Below, one piece after another: positions 7,591 to 15,699 of a DNA stretch of 64,000 bases. The notes beneath the pieces were generated by a model. That model was given only the letters and a program-made list of their open reading frames with translations. It did no database searches and was not told the DNA's origin. A program made the position numbers and the translations under genes. Position 1 is the first letter of the stretch. Each line of letters opens with the position of its first letter. Origin of the DNA: Coriobacteriales bacterium (GTDB lineage Bacteria > Actinomycetota > Coriobacteriia > Coriobacteriales > UBA8131); the NCBI GenBank assembly GCA_031288185.1, contig JAITRZ010000014.1, forward strand, positions 1-64,000, read 5' to 3'.

Positions 7591-8766
7591 ATGCGCACTA
7601 TCGAAAATGTTAATATTTTTGGCAAAAAAGTTCTGTTACGAGTAGACTTTAACGTGCCCCTGGCTGAAGGCACCGTTACGGATGATACGCGTATCCGTGC
7701 CGCCCTTCCCACCATTAATTACCTGCTTGAAAGGGGGGCTCGCCTCATCCTGATCAGTCATTTGGGCCGCCCTGCGGGTTGCGGTTTTGAGCCTGAGTTT
7801 TCCCTGGCTCCCGCAGCCAGGGTGCTAGGCCGTATCCTCAATCGAGAGATAGCGCTGGCGCCGCTGCCGCCAAACAAACAGACTAAGAAGATGGCACACG
7901 CATTGACTGACCGGGATCTGATGATGCTGGAAAACGTACGCTTTGATGCCCGGGAGCAAGAAAACTCCGCGCAGCTTGCTGCCGAGTTGGCCACGCTCGC
8001 CGACATTTACGTCAATGATGCCTTTGGGGTCGCTCATCGCGCTCACGCTTCTGTGGAGGCCATTACCCATCAGCTGCCAGCCTACGCTGGCCTACTGCTT
8101 GAGCAGGAGGTGGTTACCTTACGCGCTATGATGGCACGTCCTGCCCAGCCATTTTTAGCCGTCTTAGGGGGCGCCAAGGTAGCAGACAAGATAAAACTGG
8201 TTGAAGCGCTGCTTAAGAGTGTGGATAGTCTGATTATCGGCGGAGCCATGTGCTTTGCCTTTTTGGTGGCTCAAGGTCATCAGGTTGGATGTTCGCGTCT
8301 GGAAGTTGAGCAGGTTTCCACTGCAGAAAAGCTGCTTGCGCAGGCTGCCGATCATAACGTGCGCCTGTTGCTGCCACTAGACTTTGTTGTTGCTGCCCAA
8401 GCGACGGCGGATACAGACACCAGGGTTCGGGCTGTTGATGAGATGGACGCAGACATGATGGGGCTGGACATCGGGCCGGCCACCATCTCCCTTTTTACTC
8501 AAACCATCGACCGTGCCGCCACCCTGTTTTGGAATGGCCCTATGGGGATGTTTGAATTAGAGCCTTTCGCCGAGGGTACGCGTCGTATCACCCAAGCGAT
8601 TGCCGCCAACAGACAAGCCGACACCATAATAGGGGGTGGAGACAGCGTGGCCGCAGCGCGCAGATTTGGACAGCTGCCCAACTTCAGCTTTGTCTCTACC
8701 GGCGGTGGGGCCGCTTTGCGCTTGATTGAGGGCGACCCACTTCCAGCGCTTACAGCCCTGGGCTGA
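7591..8766 (+). CDS. pgk: Phosphoglycerate kinase
   Basis: Transfers phosphate from 1,3-bisphosphoglycerate to ADP in glycolysis. It starts MRTIENVNIFGKKVLLRVDF, followed by NVPL, and has the SHLGRP substrate loop (about residues 58-63), ENVRFDAREQE, the hinge region LGGAKVADK and the C-terminal GGGDSVAA nucleotide loop. At 391 residues it is normal in length. ATG 7591 is preceded by GCGGAG. It begins a run pgk, small frame, tpiA, gpmI whose members overlap or nearly touch, so lower glycolysis is co-transcribed. No gap gene is in front of it, unlike in many relatives. Confidence 0.97.
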   Translation: MRTIENVNIFGKKVLLRVDFNVPLAEGTVTDDTRIRAALPTINYLLERGARLILISHLGRPAGCGFEPEFSLAPAARVLGRILNREIALAPLPPNKQTKKMAHALTDRDLMMLENVRFDAREQENSAQLAAELATLADIYVNDAFGVAHRAHASVEAITHQLPAYAGLLLEQEVVTLRAMMARPAQPFLAVLGGAKVADKIKLVEALLKSVDSLIIGGAMCFAFLVAQGHQVGCSRLEVEQVSTAEKLLAQAADHNVRLLLPLDFVVAAQATADTDTRVRAVDEMDADMMGLDIGPATISLFTQTIDRAATLFWNGPMGMFELEPFAEGTRRITQAIAANRQADTIIGGGDSVAAARRFGQLPNFSFVSTGGGAALRLIEGDPLPALTALG

Positions 8767-8785
8767 GCGTAGATTAGGGGGAAAC

Positions 8786-8941
8786 ATGTTACCATTGAAA
8801 AACGTACAGGCGCAGCCAGGCCTGTCCATGCCTGCGGCAGAACAAGTGCCTGAGCAGGCGCCGGCGCCAACGCTGAAACAAACATCTGTTCATCTGCCAG
8901 CGCCAGCAGCCAATCACCATCAGAAAGTGGGGAGATTATGA
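8786..8941 (+). CDS. Possible 51-residue Pro/Ala/Gln-rich protein between pgk and tpiA
   Basis: ATG 8786 follows AGGGGGAAAC and opens a frame of 51 codons whose stop overlaps the tpiA ATG in an ATGA arrangement, a sign of translational coupling. The product is rich in Pro, Ala and Gln, with no Cys, no membrane segment and no recognisable domain. It could be a real small protein or only a coupling leader that raises tpiA translation. I do not recognise a family. Confidence 0.35.
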   Translation: MLPLKNVQAQPGLSMPAAEQVPEQAPAPTLKQTSVHLPAPAANHHQKVGRL

Positions 8942-9705
8942 GCCGCAAGTCAATAGTTGCCGGTAACTGGAAAATGAATAAGACGGCCACAGAAGCTACC
9001 CAGCTGGCGCAGCAACTCTCCTATGGATATGAGGATAGGTTTGGCGCCTTGGATGTGGTTATCTGTCCGCCCTATACCGATCTGCGTAGTGTGCAGGTTA
9101 CGCTGGGTTTTGACAACTCGCCCTACCTCCTTGGAGCCCAGGATGTCTATTGGCAGCCAGAGGGCGCTTACACGGGCGCTATCTCAACCAGCATGCTTGC
9201 AGATCTGGGCTGTCGCTACTGTATCGTTGGTCATTCTGAGCGAAGACGCTATTTTGGGGAAAGCGATGCGGACGTGGGCCGCAAGACGGCAGCCCTAGCA
9301 GCGGCGGGTATTGCTCCGATACTCTGCTGTGGCGAGAGCCTGGAACAGCGCACGCAGGGTCAGACCCTGGCGTTTGTGAGCGGCCAGCTACGCGCGGCTT
9401 TGTCGGACATTAGCGCTCAGGCCGCTGAACGGCTGGTTGTGGCCTATGAGCCTCTCTGGGCTATCGGCACCGGCCAAAGCGCAACCCCAGAGCAGGCTGA
9501 GGAAGTATGCCTGGCCATCCGCGCCGAGGTGGCGGCACTTTATGGCCCAGACTTTGCTGAAGCCGTACGTATCCTTTATGGCGGTTCCCTGAACCCAGGA
9601 AATGCTGGAGAGTTCTGTACTCAGCCCGATATTGACGGCGGCCTGGTTGGCGCGGCCTCTTTGGACGCATTGACCTTTCTGGAACTGGTCAGGGCTTTCT
9701 CATGA
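8938..9705 (+). CDS. tpiA: Triosephosphate isomerase
   Basis: Interconverts dihydroxyacetone phosphate and glyceraldehyde-3-phosphate. The TIM-barrel motifs are all present: GNWKMNKT near residue 9 (Asn and catalytic Lys), CIVGHSERR (catalytic His, about residues 94-102), AYEPLWAIGTG (catalytic Glu, about 169-179) and the phosphate-binding LYGGSLNPGN. Length is 255 residues. The ATG is preceded by GGGGAG and overlaps the stop of the small upstream frame; the tpiA stop overlaps the gpmI ATG (ATGA). Confidence 0.97.
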   Translation: MSRKSIVAGNWKMNKTATEATQLAQQLSYGYEDRFGALDVVICPPYTDLRSVQVTLGFDNSPYLLGAQDVYWQPEGAYTGAISTSMLADLGCRYCIVGHSERRRYFGESDADVGRKTAALAAAGIAPILCCGESLEQRTQGQTLAFVSGQLRAALSDISAQAAERLVVAYEPLWAIGTGQSATPEQAEEVCLAIRAEVAALYGPDFAEAVRILYGGSLNPGNAGEFCTQPDIDGGLVGAASLDALTFLELVRAFS

Positions 9706-11294
9706 GAACCCCGGCACTCTTGGCGATACTGGATGGGGTGGGTATCAGCGCGGTTAAAGAAGGCAATGCTCTGGCTTTGGCCAAAGCTCCCTTTTTGCAC
9801 CGGTTATTTGCTGATACAAGCGGTCGTTGTCGTTGTCTCGCCGCTGCCGGCCCCGATGTTGGCCTGCCGGAAGGGCAGATGGGCAACTCAGAGGTCGGCC
9901 ATCTGAATATTGGCGCTGGTCGGGTTGTTGAACAGGAATTGACCCGTATTGATACCGCAATCAGCGACGGCAGCATAAACCAGAACCAGGCATTACTGGA
10001 ATGCATGGAAAGCGCGCGCCAGAACCTGGGTACCCTACACCTGCTTGGGCTGGTCAGTGAAGGTGGCGTGCATTCTCGCTTAGAACACCTGTGCGCCCTG
10101 CTTGCCCTGGCTGCCGCCAACGGCAATAAACGAATTCGCGTTCACGCGCTCCTTGACGGTCGCGATGTTGCTCCCACCAGTGGGGTGGATTACATTCGCC
10201 GCCTGGATGACTTCTGCGCAAAGCTGGTGCTCAGGCACATGGGATTGGATTTACGTGTTGGTACTATCGCCGGGCGTTATTATGCAATGGATCGTGATCA
10301 GCGCTGGCAGCGCATCCAAAAAGCCTGGCGGGCACTGGTGGTGCCCTATGAGCCGGATGTGCGCACTGCTTTTGCCAACGATGATCCAGTGACGCTGGTG
10401 CGCGCTGCCTACCTCGAAGGGCAAACCGACGAGTTTGTGGAGCCCCTGGCCCTGGGCGACGATGGTATCAATAGCGGCGATAGCCTGATCTTCTTCAACT
10501 TCAGGCCAGACAGGGCTCGCGAACTCAGCCTGGCCTTCATTGACCCTGCCTTTGACCACTACGCCTTTAGGCGACCCATTGTACCCAACGTCTCTTTTCT
10601 CACGCTTACCGAATATGACCCGACCTTTGCTGAGCGCTTTGGTGTTGGGGTGGCCTTTGAGAAGCGGCCGGTACCTCATACGTTGGCCGATCATCTAGCC
10701 TTTTTAGGTTTGCGCCAGCTGCATATCGCTGAAACCGAGAAGTATGCCCATGTCACATTTTTCTTGAATGGTGGCATTGAAGAACCTAGGCCAGGGGAGG
10801 AGCGCATTCTCATTCCAAGCCCCAAAGTGGCGACCTATGACTTGCAACCGCAGATGAGCGCGCCGGAGTTGACGCGCACATTGGTTACCGCCATAGAGGA
10901 GGAGCGTGCTGATGTCTACATTGTCAACTACGCCAACGGTGACATGGTTGGGCACAGTGGCGTATTACCAGCGGCCATCTCGGCCATAGAAGCTGTTGAT
11001 TCCGGCTTGCAGGCGGTGGTTGAGGCCCTGCTCGCTCAAAGGGGTGTGGGCCTGATCACAGCTGACCACGGAAACAGTGAAAAGATGCTGGATGACCACG
11101 GCCAGCCCTGGACCGCCCATACCTCTGCTCCGGTGCCCTTGGCCTTAGTGGGCGCTCAGGCTGAAGCTGGCAGCGTCAGCCTTGACTGCGATGTGTCCGG
11201 TCGTCTTGCGGATATTGCCCCAACCCTCTTGGATCTGATGGAATTACCCATCCCATCGCAGTTTAGCGGGCGCTCTCTGCTTCGTCGCCACTGA
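9702..11294 (+). CDS. gpmI: 2,3-bisphosphoglycerate-independent phosphoglycerate mutase
   Basis: Converts 3- to 2-phosphoglycerate using a phosphoserine intermediate and two Mn ions. It begins with the metal-binding ILDGVGI segment and has the catalytic Ser in PEGQMGNSEVGHLNIGAG (about residues 55-72), the HALLDGRDVAPTSG motif, FFNFRPDRAREL, and the C-terminal metal ligands in YANGDMVGHSG and TADHGNSEKM. The 530-residue length is normal. The ATG overlaps the tpiA stop. It closes the glycolytic run; the next feature, rnpB, is convergent. Confidence 0.97.
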   Translation: MRTPALLAILDGVGISAVKEGNALALAKAPFLHRLFADTSGRCRCLAAAGPDVGLPEGQMGNSEVGHLNIGAGRVVEQELTRIDTAISDGSINQNQALLECMESARQNLGTLHLLGLVSEGGVHSRLEHLCALLALAAANGNKRIRVHALLDGRDVAPTSGVDYIRRLDDFCAKLVLRHMGLDLRVGTIAGRYYAMDRDQRWQRIQKAWRALVVPYEPDVRTAFANDDPVTLVRAAYLEGQTDEFVEPLALGDDGINSGDSLIFFNFRPDRARELSLAFIDPAFDHYAFRRPIVPNVSFLTLTEYDPTFAERFGVGVAFEKRPVPHTLADHLAFLGLRQLHIAETEKYAHVTFFLNGGIEEPRPGEERILIPSPKVATYDLQPQMSAPELTRTLVTAIEEERADVYIVNYANGDMVGHSGVLPAAISAIEAVDSGLQAVVEALLAQRGVGLITADHGNSEKMLDDHGQPWTAHTSAPVPLALVGAQAEAGSVSLDCDVSGRLADIAPTLLDLMELPIPSQFSGRSLLRRH

Positions 11295-11428
11295 CATGCG
11301 GTAGCTTTCCGTGTCGGTGGCCGGCCAGCACAGCAGAAAGGACAACGTGACGGTGTGATATGGCCTGGCCGGCGTGGCAGGCGCTCTGCTTCCGCGTTCC
11401 TGTCCAAACCTCTCTGTTGGGTAGGGGA

Positions 11429-11858
11429 GAGTGGGCCGATAAGCCGGATTCTGTTATTGCGTATGGCCATTTATCTGGGAGCATTGTCGCCAATGCCCTC
11501 AAGCTGGCAACCCGAAAGCCGGTCGGGCCAACCGTCTGCTTTCCTATTTGCCATTGCTCCGGATGGGGTTTGCCAAGCCGTCACGTTGCCGCGACGCTGG
11601 TGCGCTCTTACCACACCGTTTCAGCTTTTCCCAAATTGCGTCGCAAAACCAGCAAACTGCTCTTTAGCAGCTCCCGCTTCCGTGTCGCAACCGGGGGAGT
11701 TTTCTTTTCTGTGGCACTTTCCGTCGGGTCACCCCGCCCAGCCGTTAGCTGGCATCTTGCCCTCTGGAGTCCGGACTTTCCTCACGTCGTCTCCCTGCGA
11801 ACAAAACCTGCGGGTTCTGAAAACAGGGCACAAGACGCGCGGCCATAAGGCCCACTCA
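11429..11858 (-). ncRNA. rnpB: RNase P RNA, bacterial class A
   Basis: Read on the minus strand, the RNA carries the universal 5' core GAGGAAAGTCCGGACTCC, the helix P4/CR-IV-V elements AGAGCGCACCAGC and GGGAAAAGC-like J regions, and the 3' end ACAGAATCCGGCTTATCGGC, which pairs with the 5' GAGTGGGCC end. Length is about 430 nt. It matures tRNA 5' ends together with the RnpA protein. Protein-coding frames on the plus strand across this interval are shadows. Confidence 0.95.
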
Positions 11859-11866
11859 TTCCAATA

Positions 11867-11872
11867 ATTTTA
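11867..11872 (-). promoter_or_regulatory. -10 box of rnpB
   Basis: On the minus strand TAAAAT lies about nine bases before the GAGTGGG 5' end of RNase P RNA, at the right distance for a start there. The -35 is not convincing. Confidence 0.5.
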
Positions 11873-12049
11873 ACACAGCGCGTGGTAGAATAGCCAGTGT
11901 GCTCCATGACTGAAACTGCTTATGGTCACCGACGGCTGTCTTATTCCTGCGCTGGAGTAACACCTCGGCGGCCCCTTTGCAGCACTGGTCATTTTGGATA
12001 ACACGCGCGGTGCGCCCGCGCCTTATAACTCACCGTCGGGAGAAATGTG

Positions 12050-14044
12050 ATGATCAAACCTTCAGCAATACGCCGCCTATTCACCACGGGCAACTCGCCT
12101 GTTGCTGCCTGCCTGCCTCGCGATACCTCAACGCAGCGATGTCTGCCTGCCCCGAGCACCCGTGCGCGCCGGTATCTGCTGGTGGGATGTTTGCTGTTGG
12201 TAGCGCTCCTGCTCCTCAGCTCCTGTCTGCCCGTTGATACCCTTCTTAACCCACGAAAGGATAACGAAACTCAGGTAGAGGATATCACGCAGACTCCATT
12301 TTCAGGCGCGGATGATTTTACGAGTTTTTGCGACCTGCTGTTTGTACATGAGGTCACAACGGACAGTCTTACCCTCAATCAACTGGTGGCTGACCCAGCA
12401 GCGCTGGGCATAGAGCCGCTACGTCCAGCAACGCTGGGACAGTTGAATAGGGAGGCCACCAATGTTGAAAATACATACTACCGGCAGGCTCAGGTACAAC
12501 TGGCGATCTATGATGACTCAGAGCTTTCTAGTGCTGACCGTCAGCTGAAAGAACTGCTGGAACAGGCCATTGAACAGACACTGGAGATGGAGGCTTTTTT
12601 CTACTACGATGAGCCGCTTTTGCCTTCTAACGGCTGGCAGGCCGCTCTGCCGCTGAGCTTGTTGGAGTTTAACTTTCGCACGCTTGAGGATCTGGAGATA
12701 TATCTTGAGATACTGGCGGATATTCCTCGCTTTTTTGACGAGCTCATCGCTTTTGAGCAGCAGAAGGCCACCCAGGGGATTTTGCTCTCTCAAGAGGCAC
12801 TGGCAGAGAGTCTCACTGAGGCTCAGGTCTATAGCAAATCTGATGTCTGGCAGGCGGTACGGGATAGTTTTGTCAGCTGTTTGAATGCTGATGTCGAGCC
12901 GTTCACGCAACTTAGCGAAGCCCAGCGTCAGGACTATACGGGGCGCCTGGATGTCGCCCTAAGCGATAAGGTACTGCCGGCTTTTGGTACCTTGGCGCAC
13001 GCGATTGAAGCCCTGGTCGATCAGGCCGCCTCACTGCAGGGCATGGCGCACTATCCACAGGGCAAAGACTACTATAACTTAACCATGCGTATCATGGGCT
13101 TTAATGAGGGTGCCAGTGTCGCGGCTGTGCGCCTGGAGACTGCGCTTGAAGAATATTTCGACAGTATGTCCAACGGTGATGACGGCCTGATTGAGGGTTC
13201 CTCTACCATTCCCGGTTTGGCAGATTTGACCCAGACCCCTGAAGCTGTTCTAGCCTTTTTGGCTGAGCGAGCTCAGCCTGATTTTCCCGCTGCCAGCAGC
13301 ATCGAATATCAGATTAAGCAGGTGCCTGAGCAGATGCCCAATGACTTTACGATGGCCTACTATATCCTGCCACCGGTTGATGAGCCTGACCACAACGTTA
13401 TCTACTATATCCCCAAAAATATCAGCGATGATCTGGAGTTCTATACAACCATTGCGCATGAGGGCATCCCTGGCCATATGTATCAGACCAACAGCTACGC
13501 GCCAACAGCAACACATGACATTCAAAAGGCCCTAAACTCTCTCGCCTATATGGAAGGCTGGGCGATGTATGCGCAGCTTATAGCCCTAGATTATCTGCCG
13601 GCGTCAACGGCCGCGACGCAGTCCTACGCAGCCTACACTAAATTCATCTACGGCCTGCAGGCTCGCATCGACATCGGCATCAATTTTCAGGATTGGGATC
13701 TAGACGCATTACGTGACTATCTGAGTGAATGGGGCCTGGAGAATTCCGCTGAGTACCTCTACACCGTGCCCCTCAAGCAGCCGTTGGCCTACCTACCCTA
13801 TGGCCTGGGTCTCATCGAGTTTTTTGATCTGCGCCTGCGTGCCGAGCAAACTCTGGGTGCCACCTTTATCCTTAGTGAATTTCACCAGCAGCTGATAGCC
13901 AGCGGCCCGGTTCCATTTAGCGTTTTGGAATCACACTTTGAAACCTGGCTAAACGGTCAGCAGGGTCTGGTGGCCTGGGCGGTTGCACCGGTCGTGCCCG
14001 GTTTGCGGTCTCTGCCAAAACTGAATGAACGAACTGCCGCCTGA
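12050..14044 (+). CDS. DUF885-family lipoprotein, probable zinc metallopeptidase
   Basis: The N terminus has a basic stretch, a hydrophobic run and a lipobox LLSSC with Cys at about residue 59, so the protein should be lipid-anchored outside the membrane; the n-region is longer than usual. The rest matches DUF885, whose diagnostic HEGIPGH (about residues 469-475) is an HExxGH-type zinc-binding motif. Downstream Glu in YMEGWAMYAQ (about residues 500-509) fits the third metal ligand. Substrates are unknown; peptidase activity is inferred. ATG 12050 is preferred over the adjacent GTG 12047 because GGGAGA is six bases upstream. It stands alone between rnpB and the tRNAs. Confidence 0.85.
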   Translation: MIKPSAIRRLFTTGNSPVAACLPRDTSTQRCLPAPSTRARRYLLVGCLLLVALLLLSSCLPVDTLLNPRKDNETQVEDITQTPFSGADDFTSFCDLLFVHEVTTDSLTLNQLVADPAALGIEPLRPATLGQLNREATNVENTYYRQAQVQLAIYDDSELSSADRQLKELLEQAIEQTLEMEAFFYYDEPLLPSNGWQAALPLSLLEFNFRTLEDLEIYLEILADIPRFFDELIAFEQQKATQGILLSQEALAESLTEAQVYSKSDVWQAVRDSFVSCLNADVEPFTQLSEAQRQDYTGRLDVALSDKVLPAFGTLAHAIEALVDQAASLQGMAHYPQGKDYYNLTMRIMGFNEGASVAAVRLETALEEYFDSMSNGDDGLIEGSSTIPGLADLTQTPEAVLAFLAERAQPDFPAASSIEYQIKQVPEQMPNDFTMAYYILPPVDEPDHNVIYYIPKNISDDLEFYTTIAHEGIPGHMYQTNSYAPTATHDIQKALNSLAYMEGWAMYAQLIALDYLPASTAATQSYAAYTKFIYGLQARIDIGINFQDWDLDALRDYLSEWGLENSAEYLYTVPLKQPLAYLPYGLGLIEFFDLRLRAEQTLGATFILSEFHQQLIASGPVPFSVLESHFETWLNGQQGLVAWAVAPVVPGLRSLPKLNERTAA

Positions 14045-14393
14045 GACCAGGTTGCGGACAACGGGTTGCAGGCAACCAGGCCGCACTGGCCGGTTTGGCT
14101 TCCGACCCACGTTTGGTGGAGCTTAGATGTGCTTTGACCAAAGTTGCGGGCAATGCTGGCCGCTTTTGCCTCTGACCCTGCTGCCGCGTTTCTCCGCAAC
14201 AGGGAGGTGGGTATGGAGGGCAGCTGTGCGCTGAGCGCCCGTGGCGGGTGCCGCACTCTCTAGAACAGCGAGGTGTGTACGGTGGCGCTGCCGGACCGTT
14301 AAGGTACCTGCTGAGCAGGCGACATTTGACGCATCCCGGTCTGCCGGGTACCATATACGCCAGTGTCTTTTGGGCGCGCCAGCTTCAGTGTAT
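14045..14393. other. Spacer downstream of the DUF885 gene
   Basis: About 350 bp between the lipoprotein gene and tRNA-Gln. I see short GC-rich inverted repeats (GGTTGC and GCAACC) just after the stop, but no T tract, gene or recognisable RNA. Confidence 0.5.
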
Positions 14394-14467
14394 TGGGATG
14401 TCGTCTAATGGTAGGACAGCGGATTCTGGTTCCGTCAGTGAGGGTTCAACTCCTTCCATCCCAGCCA
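14394..14467 (+). tRNA. tRNA-Gln (CTG)
   Basis: Acceptor TGGGATG/CATCCCA, anticodon stem GCGGA/TCCGT around loop TTCTGGT (anticodon CTG, Gln), T arm with TTCAACT. CCA is encoded at 14465-14467. The U1-A72 pair is typical of tRNA-Gln. Confidence 0.95.
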
Positions 14468-14499
14468 TTACATTGTTCAGGGTGCCCAGGACAGCATCT

Positions 14500-14576
14500 G
14501 GCCCGTTCGTCTAGCGGTTTAGGACACCGCCCTCTCAAGGCGGAGATCGTGGGTTCAAATCCCATACGGGCTACCA
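14500..14576 (+). tRNA. tRNA-Glu (CTC)
   Basis: Anticodon stem CCGCC/GGCGG around loop CTCTCAA (anticodon CTC, Glu), T arm GTGGG-TTCAAAT-CCCAT, encoded CCA at 14574-14576. The acceptor closes with GGCCCGT/ACGGGCT, a G-U pair at 1-72. It lies 32 bases after tRNA-Gln, probably in one transcript. Confidence 0.95.
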
Positions 14577-14584
14577 GACCTTCC

Positions 14585-14608
14585 AAGACCCCGCAAGGGG
14601 TCTTTTTT
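14585..14608 (+). terminator. Intrinsic terminator after the tRNA pair
   Basis: AAGACCCC, loop GCAA, GGGGTCTT followed by TTTT, nine bases after tRNA-Glu. The stem is perfect. Confidence 0.92.
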
Positions 14609-14611
14609 GAT

Positions 14612-14764
14612 GGGTTCCGTAGGGGATTTGAACCCTGACAAGGGGCCGAGCGTTAAGCGGAGGCGCCAGTGGCGCCTCCGTAGCGAGGCTCGCGAGCGAG
14701 CAGAGCGAGCAGAGGCGCTTTGCCTGCTAACAGGCAAAGCGCGTCAAATCCCATGCGGCTACCA
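14612..14764. repeat. tRNA-derived and palindromic remnants beside tRNA-Glu
   Basis: Three things lie here. At 14617-14640 is an inverted tRNA T-arm (GATTTGAACCCTGAC, the complement of a TTCAAATC loop). At 14658-14680 and 14715-14742 are near-perfect palindromes with 11- and 12-bp arms. At 14743-14764 is a direct copy of the 3' end of tRNA-Glu (TCAAATCCCAT then CGGCTACCAG). A duplicated tRNA 3' end is the usual trace of integrase-mediated insertion, but only about 190 bp separate the copies. Confidence 0.6.
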
Positions 14765-15033
14765 GCCCCACTCCATAGTGCAGAGAAGCAATCCGCGCCA
14801 CAAAAGAGAATGCCTGCCCATTATTCTACTGTCGAAATAGCAAATTTTACGGCCACGCAATTTTTGCTTGGTTTTTCACTGTTTCAGTGTGCCAAACGTA
14901 AAATCTAACCAGGTCAATGCCGCAACAGCCCACGTGGGCTACAGTGACATGCAACGTCTGTGACTACCTGTGACATCCTCCTGTGCCATGCAACAACCAA
15001 ACCATCTAACGCACGAAACTATTTCCTGCAATC

Positions 15034-15061
15034 TTGTCAACATAAATTTATGTGGTATGAT
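15034..15061 (+). promoter_or_regulatory. Promoter with a palindromic operator inside the spacer
   Basis: TTGTCA (15034-15039), a 16-bp spacer and TATGAT (15056-15061) form a good promoter. The spacer contains ACATAAATTTATGT (15040-15053), a perfect 14-bp palindrome placed between the -35 and -10, where a dimeric regulator would block or realign RNA polymerase. No regulator gene adjoins it; the nearest is the LysR gene at 22.4 kb. The transcript would start at the foot of the next hairpin. Confidence 0.6.
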
Positions 15062-15068
15062 GCGGGTT

Positions 15069-15161
15069 GCCAAACTTACAAGCCCGCCTGCGGGTTCCAT
15101 AGTGTCTCGGCCGAAGGGCATCTACTCCACAAAAGACACTATGGGCTTTTGTAAGTTTGGC
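15069..15161 (+). promoter_or_regulatory. Long interrupted hairpin at the predicted 5' end of the transcript
   Basis: Outer arms GCCAAACTTACAAG (15069-15082) and CTTTTGTAAGTTTGGC (15146-15161) and inner arms CCATAGTGTCT (15097-15107) and AGACACTATGG (15134-15144) pair with each other; a small CCCGC/GCGGG stem sits in the left flank. The structure begins where the upstream promoter should start transcription. It could stabilise the leader, act as an attenuator, or be a small RNA. No T tract follows. Confidence 0.5.
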
Positions 15162-15699
15162 GACTTAAGGAGGGATGCCCTTCCTCGCAATGGAGTGATC
15201 GCCAAACCTGCATCATTACCTGATCCGTATCCCTTAAACACATACTTTGGTCGCGCTTACTCGGTCTTGCGCTGTGTGCCTTATAGCGCTTGAGCCAGAA
15301 GTGGTAGAAGCGGCAGGAGGGATGCGGATTGGCTGTTCTAGGCATCAATTTGAAGGCAGCACGCCCTACCACTGTGCGCCTGGGCAGCAGAAGTGTGCTG
15401 TCCGGGAAGCATTCCAGATCCAATACTTCCAATACTGCATATGAGGAGAGCAAGGCGGCGCGGGATTTTCCGACACCCGTCTGCCTCAGAGGCCCTCCCT
15501 CGTCCATGTCACTCAAGCAGATTACTGCCCGGTGCCACTTGCCAAGGCATCCTACAGCCTGGAGGCTCGCCGCAGGATGCACGTCAAAAAACCGTGGCCC
15601 TACCAAGAGAGGCAGAGAAGGTGGTTCAACCGCGTCCCTGCAAGACGCACGACAAGGGCTGAGCCATAGGGAGAAATTTTGAAAGGAGCGTTGACATAA

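Larger units (their letters stand above)
14765..15699. other. Long non-coding stretch upstream of the molybdoenzyme cluster
   Basis: Over 900 bp without a convincing gene. It holds the palindromic promoter at 15034-15061 and the hairpin leader at 15069-15161. From about 15170 to 15690 frames are open on both strands but lack domains and ribosome sites; it may be an untranslated leader or a decayed gene. Confidence 0.6.

Noticed and set aside
11355..11867. Two overlapping plus-strand open frames of 160-170 codons
   Set aside because: They lie entirely across the RNase P RNA, whose conserved core is unmistakable on the other strand.
15139..15606. A 155-codon minus-strand frame upstream of the molybdoenzyme
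   Set aside because: No domain, no ribosome site, and it overlaps the hairpin leader. Treated as non-coding.
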